DNA of 16,083 nucleotides, taken from Clostridia bacterium. Lineage in GTDB: Bacteria; Bacillota; Clostridia; Oscillospirales; Acutalibacteraceae. Under the pieces are notes generated by a model, which saw only the letters and a program-made list of their open reading frames with translations, ran no database searches and was not told where the DNA came from. The translations under genes and the position numbers were made by a program. The stretch spans positions 1 to 16,083 of the forward strand of contig CAADUC010000017.1 in assembly GCA_900752115.1 (NCBI GenBank), read 5' to 3'. Below, in pieces: positions 1 to 6,188 of the stretch. How positions within the stretch are numbered: position 1 is the stretch's first letter; every line of letters starts with the position of its first letter.

Positions 1-777
1 AAGTTCACATCCGAGCAGGCTCCACGTGCCGCAGGAAAGGAAGGCGGCATCCGGGGCCGGATCCGGCAAAGCCGCCACGGCGCACTGGGTATCGTGGCCC
101 GCCGTGGCGAGCACAACCACCCCGTTTTCCGGAAGCTTCCCGACCGCAGTCCCCCCCGGAACAAGCAGAGGCAAAAGCGTCTCCGGCAGCCGGTAGGCTT
201 CGCGGATGGATTCGCTCCACTCGCCCTGCGGAAGGCGCAGGAGCTGAGCCGTTGAGGCCGCGCTGCGCTCGGAGGAAGCGCCACCGCACAGACAATAGCG
301 AAGCAAATCCGGCATGAGCAGCAGCGTTTTTGCCTTTTGAAGCGTCTCCGGCTCCTGCTTTTGCAGAGCGCAGAGCTGGAACAGCGTATTAATCGGAAGA
401 AGCTGCGTACCGGTTTCTTTATAAAGCGCTTCCCCGTCCATCACGCACAGCGCGCTGTCAAGAATGCCGTCCGTACGCGCGTCGCGATAGTGAACGGGAT
501 CTCCCAGAAGTTTGCCGCTTTCATCGAGCAGACCGAAATCCACGCCCCACGTATCAAAGGCCACGCTGTCAAACGTACCCGCTTTTTCGATTCCGGTACG
601 GATCTCGCGCATGAGCTCTTCAAAATTCCAACGGAAATGTCCTTCCGCCTCGCGCGGATTGTTCTCAAAGCGATGAATCTCTTCCCAGGTAAAAACGCCG
701 TCGTCATAAACGCCGCGAATGGCGCGTCCGTTTGACGCGCCGAGGTCAAAGGCAAGGACAGTGGCTTTTTTCTTCAT
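1..777 (-). CDS. rhaB: Rhamnulokinase-type FGGY sugar kinase, C-terminal part missing (window edge)
   Basis: ATP-dependent kinase expected to phosphorylate L-rhamnulose or L-fuculose at C1 before aldol cleavage in the cytoplasm. 259 codons are present from ATG at 777 with no stop; the family runs to about 470-490 residues, so roughly the C-terminal 45% lies left of the window. Motifs visible: the N-terminal phosphate-binding loop FDLGASNGRA (residues 10-19), the RhaB-like FDTWGVDFGLLD, HYRDART, LLLMPDLLRY, and the start of the second actin-like domain with AGHDTQCAVAA and FLSCGTWSLLG. These match RhaB better than E. coli FucK. The start overlaps the stop of the mutarotase gene as ATGA, indicating translational coupling. 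It is the third gene of the operon read from the promoter near 1974. The true substrate is uncertain: the neighbours look fucose-type, and RhaB-like kinases serve fuculose in some bacteria. Confidence 0.88.
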   Translation of the reverse strand, partial: MKKKATVLAFDLGASNGRAIRGVYDDGVFTWEEIHRFENNPREAEGHFRWNFEELMREIRTGIEKAGTFDSVAFDTWGVDFGLLDESGKLLGDPVHYRDARTDGILDSALCVMDGEALYKETGTQLLPINTLFQLCALQKQEPETLQKAKTLLLMPDLLRYCLCGGASSERSAASTAQLLRLPQGEWSESIREAYRLPETLLPLLVPGGTAVGKLPENGVVVLATAGHDTQCAVAALPDPAPDAAFLSCGTWSLLGCEL

Positions 778-1208
778 TTTACCACGCCCTTTTTCAGAAG
801 AACGTTGGCGTAGATCCGCTCCTCCCCCGTCGCAATAATGGCATATGCCTTCTTCGCGCGGTTATAAAACGCAAAACGCTCCATCATTTCGATGCGCTCC
901 GGATCCTCGCCATGCTTTGCCATCACGGCTTTGTATTCGTCCCAGACATCGGGAACGCACGGATCCCCCGGCACCACAGCCATCAGAGCGGCCGGCTTCT
1001 CAACGTATGTATCCAACGGCAGCACCGTCAGAATAGCGTCCAGAAGCTCTGTCGCGGGCAGGCCGTCCGCACGGACGACAACGGCGTCCTTTCCCATGCT
1101 CTCCGAGGGAAAGTTCCCGTCGGCGATGACGAGCTCATCGCCGTGCCCCATTTCACAGAGAACCTTCAGCAGCTGCGGGCTGAGAATTTTCGGAATATTT
1201 TTCAGCAT
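774..1208 (-). CDS. fucU: L-fucose mutarotase (RbsD/FucU family)
   Basis: Interconverts the alpha and beta anomers of L-fucose (or a related 6-deoxysugar), feeding the isomerase with the right form; a cytoplasmic oligomer. The 144 residues are full length and track E. coli FucU along their length: LSPQLLKVLCEMGHGDE at the N-terminus with the catalytic-type His22 and Asp24, ADGNFP, VRADGLPATELLDAI, RFAFYNRAKKAYAI and the C-terminal NVLLKKGV. ATG at 1208 is preceded by GGGAGGAG at good spacing. The gene lies 24 bp after the aldolase stop, and its TGA overlaps the kinase ATG. The sequence fits FucU rather than RbsD or RhaM, which is the main argument for fucose as the operon's substrate. Confidence 0.9.
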   Translation of the reverse strand: MLKNIPKILSPQLLKVLCEMGHGDELVIADGNFPSESMGKDAVVVRADGLPATELLDAILTVLPLDTYVEKPAALMAVVPGDPCVPDVWDEYKAVMAKHGEDPERIEMMERFAFYNRAKKAYAIIATGEERIYANVLLKKGVVK

Positions 1209-1232
1209 TGCGGTCTCCTCCCACTCCCGTAA

Positions 1233-1940
1233 TTATTTGTCGGTCGGCTCCCCGTCCGCGCGGCGCGGATACTTTTTGTACCCGGGGTGACGGCCCGTGA
1301 TGCGGTAGAATTTGCGCAGATCAATCAGCTTGTCGACATTCTCGCGGCTGATGTCGTAGCTGCCGCCGAGGATAATCGCGTTGATCGTAATCTTCGCCCA
1401 CAGCTCCAGGCTCTCCATGCGGTAGAAGGCAGTGATCACGTCGCTGCCGACTGCCAAAGCGCCGTGGTTTTCCAGAAGCATCACGTCGTGATCGTCGAGA
1501 TAGGGCTCAATGGCGTCCGGCACCTCAGAGGTACTCGGCGTGCCGTACGGCGTAAGCGGAACGCTGCCAATTGCGGCGACGTCCTCAATCATGTTGTACA
1601 TATCCATGCTGCGGTGCGCTACGGCAAATCCGGTCGCTCCCGGCGGGTGCGCGTGAATGACGCTCCAAACGTCGGGACGCTTCTCATAGCAGCGCAGATG
1701 CATCTTAATCTCGCTCGAAGGCCGCAGTCCCTCCGCGGCTTCCAGCACCTCGCCCTGCGCATTGATCCGGATCAGCTTGTCCGGCGTAATAAAACTCTTG
1801 CTCATACCTGTCGGCGTGGCCAGAAGAGTGCCGTCGTCAAGCTTCGCGGTCACATTGCCGTCGTTCGCGGCTACCCAGCCGAGCTGCCACATCTTGTGGC
1901 ACACGTCGCAGATCTGTTCCTTGATGATCGAAATGTCCAA
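1233..1940 (-). CDS. fucA: Class II aldolase, probable L-fuculose-1-phosphate aldolase
   Basis: Zn-dependent aldolase cleaving a ketose 1-phosphate to dihydroxyacetone phosphate and L-lactaldehyde. The 235 residues match the family (about 215-235). Visible are NDGNV (phosphate site), TPTGMSKS, the catalytic Glu77 in PSSE, the Zn ligands His96 and His98 in HAHPP, and His159 in ENHG. The start is TTG at 1940: AAGGGG lies 8 nt upstream, and no in-frame ATG precedes the conserved first helix. An out-of-frame ATG sits between the ribosome site and the TTG. First gene of the operon, divergent from the AraC-type regulator. Rhamnulose-1-phosphate aldolase is a possible alternative, but the compact length and the linked FucU favour fuculose-1-phosphate. 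Confidence 0.85.
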   Translation of the reverse strand: MDISIIKEQICDVCHKMWQLGWVAANDGNVTAKLDDGTLLATPTGMSKSFITPDKLIRINAQGEVLEAAEGLRPSSEIKMHLRCYEKRPDVWSVIHAHPPGATGFAVAHRSMDMYNMIEDVAAIGSVPLTPYGTPSTSEVPDAIEPYLDDHDVMLLENHGALAVGSDVITAFYRMESLELWAKITINAIILGGSYDISRENVDKLIDLRKFYRITGRHPGYKKYPRRADGEPTDK

Positions 1941-1968
1941 AAGACCATCCCCTTTCTCCGATGTTTTT

Positions 1969-1997
1969 ATTATACTCTTGCGAAAAACGGATTACTT
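1969..1997 (-). promoter_or_regulatory. Promoter of the deoxysugar operon (weak -35)
   Basis: On the minus strand a perfect TATAAT lies at 1974-1969. Seventeen bases upstream the -35 position reads AAGTAA, a poor match. A perfect -10 with a poor -35 fits a promoter that depends on an activator, as AraC-family targets usually do. Its -35 region sits inside the spacer of the divergent regulator promoter. The sequence is seen; dependence on the regulator is inferred. Confidence 0.5.
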
Positions 1998-2007
1998 GGT
2001 ATATACT
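1979..2007 (+). promoter_or_regulatory. Promoter of the AraC-family regulator gene
   Basis: TTGCGA at 1979-1984 and TATACT at 2002-2007 are separated by 17 bp, a good housekeeping-type promoter. The start codon follows about 50 bp downstream with a strong AAGGAGG site. It overlaps the divergent operon promoter, so a protein bound here could affect both. Confidence 0.5.
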
Positions 2008-2056
2008 GAAAAAAGATAGGACAATATTCACTTTTTTATCCTTACAAGGAGGCGCT

Positions 2057-2965
2057 ATGCGTTATCTTGCCGTACACGAGCGGGCCCCCCGGGGAACGTT
2101 CGATTTTCCGATTGAATTATACCGCGTCGACGCCGCGCACCCGCGGTATGAAATGCCCTTCCACTGGCATATTGAATGCGAGCTTCTGCTTGTGTGGGAA
2201 GGCACTCTCGCCCTCTCCGTTGATGGGGAGGAGTTCCTGGGAAAGCCGGGAGATTGCTTTTTCCTGCCCAGCGGCGCGATACACGGCGGGAAACCCGATT
2301 CATGCTTCTATAAATGCCTGGTCTTTGACATGGAGCGCTTTTTGCAGGACAGCTCGGTCTGCCGCCGTAAATTCGCGTCAACGCTCGGCAGTGAAGCGCA
2401 CATCTTCACAAGCCACCCGGCGGGGAGCTCCACCGCACAGATTGTGAACGCTCTTGTCAGGAGCATGGAGGAGGAAAAGCCCGGCTATGAATTTGTAACG
2501 ACCGGGCTTCTCTGGCAGTTTATCGGAACGGTGCTCGAGCAGCGGCTGTATGCGGCCGCCTCGGAAGAAACACGGGTAGGACGGCAGCGCACGGAACAGA
2601 TGAAAAGTGTGCTGCGCCGTATCCGGCGCGACTACGCCGCTCCCCTGACGCTTGACGAGCTTGCCGCTGAGGCAGGCATGAACCCCCGCTATTTCTGCCG
2701 TGTCTTCCGGCAGCTCACGGGTCGTACCCCTATCGATTACCTCAACTATTACCGGATCGAGTGCGCGGCGGAGCTGCTCTGTGCCGAAGAGGACAGCGTC
2801 ACAGACATTGCACTCTCATGCGGCTTCGGCGACCCGGGCTATTTCGCGCGGCTGTTCCGCCGCCACAAGGGAATGTCCGCCGCCGCCTACCGCAAAACAC
2901 ATCGGGAACAGACTCAGGCATCGAATTCCTCCGCCGCTTCAAACAGCACGGAAGTCCCTGAATAA
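2057..2965 (+). CDS. AraC-family transcriptional regulator (cupin sensor plus two HTH motifs)
   Basis: Cytoplasmic DNA-binding activator, probably of the divergent deoxysugar operon. The N-terminal cupin-like sugar-sensing domain (about residues 1-130) shows FHWHIECELLLVWEG, PGDCFFLPSGAIHGG and YKCLVFDMERF. The C-terminal AraC domain (about residues 190-290) has both helix-turn-helix units: LTLDELAAEAGMNPRYFCRVF, and the second with VTDIALSCGFGDPGYFARLFRRHKG. Length 302 is typical. The ATG at 2057 is chosen because AAGGAGG precedes it by 4 nt; an upstream in-frame start at 1961 would lie inside the promoter. The residues after the HTH domain are a low-complexity Ser/Ala/Asn-rich tail. The effector is not shown by the sequence; fucose or rhamnose, or a phosphorylated derivative, is inferred from gene position. 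Confidence 0.88.
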   Translation: MRYLAVHERAPRGTFDFPIELYRVDAAHPRYEMPFHWHIECELLLVWEGTLALSVDGEEFLGKPGDCFFLPSGAIHGGKPDSCFYKCLVFDMERFLQDSSVCRRKFASTLGSEAHIFTSHPAGSSTAQIVNALVRSMEEEKPGYEFVTTGLLWQFIGTVLEQRLYAAASEETRVGRQRTEQMKSVLRRIRRDYAAPLTLDELAAEAGMNPRYFCRVFRQLTGRTPIDYLNYYRIECAAELLCAEEDSVTDIALSCGFGDPGYFARLFRRHKGMSAAAYRKTHREQTQASNSSAASNSTEVPE

Positions 2966-3054
2966 AAACGTCCCCGCACCGTTCCTTACGCTGTACAGGC
3001 CGGATGCTTCAGCCCCCCTTGCCGAACCGCAGTGCACCGCGCGTTTCCACAACG

Positions 3055-3081
3055 CTGACAGCGCGTTTCAGGCGGTATAAA
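3055..3081 (+). promoter_or_regulatory. Possible promoter of the GNAT gene
   Basis: In the 183-bp gap after the AraC gene, CTGACA (3055-3060) and TATAAA (3076-3081) are 15 bp apart, a short spacing. No convincing terminator is seen between the two genes, so read-through from the regulator is possible. The gap holds a repeated GCGCGTTTC but no other structure I can support. Confidence 0.25.
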
Positions 3082-3148
3082 GGAGAATTTTCGGCGCAAT
3101 CCAGCCGCGCGGAACCGTGCGGGGATACCGGAAGAAAAGGTGAAAAAA

Positions 3149-3919
3149 ATGGATCAGAACCAGCTGCTGCAAATTGCTCTCGAACAATCAGCCCGCGACT
3201 ACGGATGCGCCCCCGGGGATTTCCTGCGACAGGATCCGGTGGTTATTCTCTCAGAGCCTCACGAGGGGGCGCGCGTTTATCTGCCGCTCCCGATCGCTTG
3301 CAGCCTCGTCTCCTACGGAAACAACGTTGTCGCCCAGACAAGCGAGCCTCTTCTGGACAAGGTACTCGCGTTTCTGCGCCGCTATCCTGCTGAGCATTGC
3401 TTTGAAACGCCGAACCTGTACGTTCTCAACGACATTCTGGCTCCCTACGGGCAAAAGCTCTGCTTCATGGGTGAATACTTCCTGCCGGACCTGTCCCGTC
3501 TGCAGGAACTCCCCTGCTCCTGCCGCGTGAAGCTGCTTACGCCGGAGGACTTTGCCGGACTCTATCTGCCGCAGTGGAGCAACGCTCTGTGCGAAAAACG
3601 CCGGGAACGGGATGTGCTGGCGGTCGGCGCATACGACGGAGAAACGCTCGTCGGACTTGCGGGAGCCTCGGCGGACTGCGATTCCATGTACCAAATCGGC
3701 ATTGACGTTCTTCCCGCTTACCGGAGGCAAGGGATTGCCTCCGCACTGACAAGCCGCCTGACTCTGGAAATTCTGGCTTTGGGAAAAGTCCCCTTCTACT
3801 GCGCCGCCTGGTCAAACATTCGCTCCGTACGCAATGCGCTGCACTGCGGGTTCTCCCCCGCCTGGGCGGAAATCTCCTCCCGCAGCGCCGCCTTCATCGA
3901 CCAGCTCAACAACGAATAA
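3149..3919 (+). CDS. GNAT-family N-acetyltransferase with an extra N-terminal domain
   Basis: Acetyl-CoA-dependent transferase of unknown substrate. About 130 N-terminal residues form a separate domain without a motif I recognise. The C-terminal half carries the GNAT fold: YQIGIDVLPAYRRQGIASAL holds beta4 and the pyrophosphate-binding loop R-R-Q-G-I-A near residues 192-197. It is followed by CAAWSNIRSVRNALHCGF, the usual 'asparagine, then C-terminal aromatic' end of the domain. ATG at 3149 is preferred because AAAGGTG sits 6 nt upstream; an in-frame GTG at 3140 is the alternative and adds three residues. The gene converges on the threonine aldolase gene with only 12 bp between stops. Such two-domain GNATs are often annotated only by family; a substrate cannot be given. 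Confidence 0.8.
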   Translation: MDQNQLLQIALEQSARDYGCAPGDFLRQDPVVILSEPHEGARVYLPLPIACSLVSYGNNVVAQTSEPLLDKVLAFLRRYPAEHCFETPNLYVLNDILAPYGQKLCFMGEYFLPDLSRLQELPCSCRVKLLTPEDFAGLYLPQWSNALCEKRRERDVLAVGAYDGETLVGLAGASADCDSMYQIGIDVLPAYRRQGIASALTSRLTLEILALGKVPFYCAAWSNIRSVRNALHCGFSPAWAEISSRSAAFIDQLNNE

Positions 3920-3931
3920 AGCACGTTCGCT

Positions 3932-4957
3932 TCAAAGAAGCTCCCGCAGCCGATTCAGATCTGCTTCGGTTGTCGACCAGCTCACGGCAAAGCGGACGAC
4001 GGTGCGTTTCTCATCCAGCGCCTCCCAGAAGCTGAACGCGACATCGTGCCGGAGCTGTTCTATGCGATCGTTCCCGAGAATCACAAACTGCTGGTTCGTG
4101 GGAGATTCGAGAAAGAACGGAATTTCCTTTTCATGGAGGATCGCACAAAGACGAGCCGCCATCTCCATGGTATGGCGGCCGAGCTCAAGATAGAGATCGT
4201 CCGTAAACAGTGCGTCAAACTGGACGCCGAGCAGCCGTCCCTTCGCGAGGAGCGCTCCGTTCTGCTTGACGATAGTCAGAAACTGACGCGGCGCAGGACG
4301 GCGGGAAAAGACAACCGCCTCGCCGCACAGTGCTCCGCACTTCGTTCCGCCAATATAAAACGCATCGCAGAGAGAAGCCAGCTCCGGGAGCGTCAGGTCG
4401 CTCTCCGGGCTCGCAAGCGCACAGGCCAGGCGCGCGCCGTCGAGGTACAGCGGAATCTCATACCGGCGGCAGACGGCCGCAATGCGCTCGAGCTCTTTCT
4501 TGGCGTAGAGCGTTCCGTACTCCGTCGGGTGGGATACATAGACCATGCCGGGAAACACCATATGGTCACGGTTGCCGTCCGCCCAAAAGGCTTTCAGATA
4601 CGCTTCCAGCTCATCCGGATCCATTTTCCCCTGATGCTGCGGAAGAGTAAGCACCTTATGACCGGTATGCTCAATTGCTCCCGCCTCGTGGGCGCTGACA
4701 TGTCCCGTCTCGACAGCGACAACGCCCTGCCAGCTCTGCAGAAGGGCCGAGATCACCACGGCATTCGTCTGTGTCCCGCCCACAAGAAACCACACGTCCG
4801 CATCGGGGCACTGGCAAGCCGCACGGATCTTCTTTCTTGCGCTCTCGCAGTAAACGTCGGAACCGTAGCCGGACTGCGGTTCCAGATTCGTCTCCATCAG
4901 TCTGCGAAGGATCTGCGGATGTGCGCCCGTCGTATAATCACTTTCAAAAGAAAGCAT
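3932..4957 (-). CDS. ltaE: Threonine aldolase / beta-eliminating lyase family PLP enzyme
   Basis: PLP-dependent fold-type I enzyme; family members cleave L-threonine or L-allo-threonine to glycine and acetaldehyde, and some act on other beta-hydroxy amino acids. The 341 residues are full length. Visible are VGGTQTNAVV (cofactor phosphate loop, about residues 59-68), His86 in ETGHVSAHE (stacks on the PLP ring), YLDGARLA with Asp173, and the Schiff-base Lys206 in IGGTKCG. The start is ATG at 4957, with AAAGGAG 8 nt upstream; a longer reading frame to 5038 would cross the promoter and is rejected. It has its own promoter (4986-5014), preceded by a tandem repeat array. Substrate preference, including L versus D, cannot be read from the sequence. 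Confidence 0.85.
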   Translation of the reverse strand: MLSFESDYTTGAHPQILRRLMETNLEPQSGYGSDVYCESARKKIRAACQCPDADVWFLVGGTQTNAVVISALLQSWQGVVAVETGHVSAHEAGAIEHTGHKVLTLPQHQGKMDPDELEAYLKAFWADGNRDHMVFPGMVYVSHPTEYGTLYAKKELERIAAVCRRYEIPLYLDGARLACALASPESDLTLPELASLCDAFYIGGTKCGALCGEAVVFSRRPAPRQFLTIVKQNGALLAKGRLLGVQFDALFTDDLYLELGRHTMEMAARLCAILHEKEIPFFLESPTNQQFVILGNDRIEQLRHDVAFSFWEALDEKRTVVRFAVSWSTTEADLNRLRELL

Positions 4958-4985
4958 AAACTGTCTCTCCTTTTTGTTTTTCCTC

Positions 4986-5014
4986 ATTATAATCCTCTTC
5001 CCTTCACACCGCAA
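4986..5014 (-). promoter_or_regulatory. Promoter of the threonine aldolase gene
   Basis: On the minus strand TTGCGG (5014-5009) and a perfect TATAAT (4991-4986) are 17 bp apart, about 29 bp before the start codon. The tandem repeat array begins 10 bp upstream of the -35 box. Confidence 0.6.
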
Positions 5015-5024
5015 GGTTTCTGGG

Positions 5025-5090
5025 CCTGCGGTCGGCAATACCCAGACCTGCGGTCAGCAATGCCCGGACCTGCGGTCGGCAATGCCCGCG
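5025..5090. repeat. Three tandem copies of a 22-bp repeat
   Basis: Units at 5025-5046, 5047-5068 and 5069-5090 share the core CCTGCGGTC(G/A)GCAAT followed by (A/G)CCC. The first two units differ at four positions or so and the third differs only at its end. Non-coding, directly upstream of the aldolase promoter. The 22-bp period is close to two DNA helical turns, so each unit shows the same face. Confidence 0.85.
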
Positions 5091-5170
5091 CGGAAGCTAT
5101 GCCGGAGAAACAATCTCCGCAGCGCGGGACGGTTCGAACCGGCTCCCGTATTTGCGCAGCAAGATAATTC

Positions 5171-5218
5171 AAAAAAAGGCGGGCAGTCTCGAAGAACGTA
5201 ATCTCCGGGACTGCCCGC
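5171..5218 (-). terminator. Intrinsic terminator of spo0A
   Basis: A perfect 10-bp stem (GCGGGCAGTC at 5179-5188, GACTGCCCGC at 5209-5218) has a 20-nt loop. On the minus strand it is followed by C then seven T (5177-5171). It lies about 50 bp after the spo0A stop. On the plus strand only a short T-poor tail follows, so minus is the main direction. Confidence 0.85.
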
Positions 5219-5269
5219 TCTTTATATGAATTCTGAAAAACGCTTTGTCTGAGGAAAGCGCCTCCATCT

Positions 5270-6025
5270 TTATCCTGCGGACTTCATGTGCAGCCGCAGC
5301 CGATCGGAAATCATCGCAATGAATTCGCTGTTGGTCGGCTTGCCGCGGGTATTGTGGATGGTATAGCCAAAGTAACCGGTCAGCACATCCACATCGCCGC
5401 GATCCCAGGCCACCTCGATCGCATGCCGGATAGCGCGCTCCACACGGGAGGGCGTCGTCTCATAATCCTTCGCGACGCTCGGGTAAAGCTGTTTGGTCAC
5501 AGCATTGATGATCTCCGGTGTGCGCACCGCCATGAGGATGGAGTCGCGCAGATAATGATATCCCTTAATGTGAGCAGGAACGCCGATCTGGTGCAGGATC
5601 TCCGTGACCTGAATCTCCAGCGGCTCTTCTCCTCCGCGCGCCGGAGCCGCTGTGCCTGTTCCGACGATCTGCTGCACACGCTGTGCAAGCTCGCCCGCTT
5701 CAAACGGCGACACCATAAAGTACGATGCCCCCGATCCCATCACCTCGCGCTCAAGAGCCGGACTTGTGAAGTTGGACAGGATGACAAAAGCGGGCATATC
5801 CTTTTTCCCGGCGCACGCCTTCATGACGCCAATCCCATCCAGGCGCGGCATGAACAGATCCGCAAGCACCACATCCGGATGCTCCGCCTCAATTCTTTCG
5901 AGCAGCGATCGCCCGTCACGCTCCGTACATACCACTGTCATACCGGCCTCCTCCAGCGCCGGTACATATTCCCGCACAAAATCCGCACCGTTTTCCGAAA
6001 TCAGAACTTTTAAACGCTTTTCCAT
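5270..6025 (-). CDS. spo0A: Stage 0 sporulation response regulator Spo0A, atypical receiver
   Basis: Master regulator of sporulation entry and stationary-phase genes; a phosphorylated receiver drives dimerisation and DNA binding. 251 residues: receiver about 1-122, linker about 123-135, Spo0A DNA-binding domain about 136-251. The effector domain is nearly canonical (IGVPAHIKGY, SRVERAIRHAIEVAW, GKPTNSEFIAMISDRLRL), including the recognition helix. In the receiver the phospho-acceptor Asp56 is kept (VVLADLFMPRLDG). However, the acidic pair is Glu11-Asn12 instead of Asp-Asp, the switch Thr is Ser84, and the usually invariant Lys of the 'KPF' motif is Ser106 (SYFMVSPFE). AGGGGG precedes the ATG by 8 nt. 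The spoIVB gene that often stands upstream is absent; the upstream neighbour is an ABC transporter. Identity is certain; whether phosphorylation works normally is open. Confidence 0.95.
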   Translation of the reverse strand: MEKRLKVLISENGADFVREYVPALEEAGMTVVCTERDGRSLLERIEAEHPDVVLADLFMPRLDGIGVMKACAGKKDMPAFVILSNFTSPALEREVMGSGASYFMVSPFEAGELAQRVQQIVGTGTAAPARGGEEPLEIQVTEILHQIGVPAHIKGYHYLRDSILMAVRTPEIINAVTKQLYPSVAKDYETTPSRVERAIRHAIEVAWDRGDVDVLTGYFGYTIHNTRGKPTNSEFIAMISDRLRLHMKSAG

Positions 6026-6060
6026 CGTATGTTCCCCCTATGTGATTGATTGTGATTCCA

Positions 6061-6089
6061 ATATTACCATATAATGGAAGAAATAGCAA
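6061..6089 (-). promoter_or_regulatory. Candidate spo0A promoter
   Basis: TTGCTA (6089-6084) and TAATAT (6066-6061) on the minus strand are 17 bp apart, 36 bp before the ATG. No Spo0A box (TGTCGAA) or sigma-H pattern is evident nearby. No clear terminator separates the gene from the upstream ABC permease. Confidence 0.4.
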
Positions 6090-6188
6090 TACATGCAGTG
6101 GAAATTTTTGGAAAAATATCGTTTTCTCCCCGGTTTCAGGAACGGCGAGGCACATTTCGGCAATTTTACACAAACAACCAGGATGTTC

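Noticed and set aside
1287..2009. Long plus-strand frame opposite the aldolase
   Set aside because: It is the antisense shadow of a clearly conserved aldolase and has no ribosome site or family motifs.
5025..5090. CRISPR array
   Set aside because: The 22-bp units are directly adjacent with no spacers and there are no cas genes.
4046..5167. 373-codon plus-strand frame opposite the threonine aldolase
   Set aside because: It runs antisense to a recognised PLP enzyme and through its promoter, the tandem repeats and the start region. No motif or ribosome site.
6105..6125. AT-rich hairpin as a terminator of the ABC operon
   Set aside because: The ATTTTT/AAAAAT pairing is short and has no GC stem followed by a T-run, so it is unlikely to terminate.
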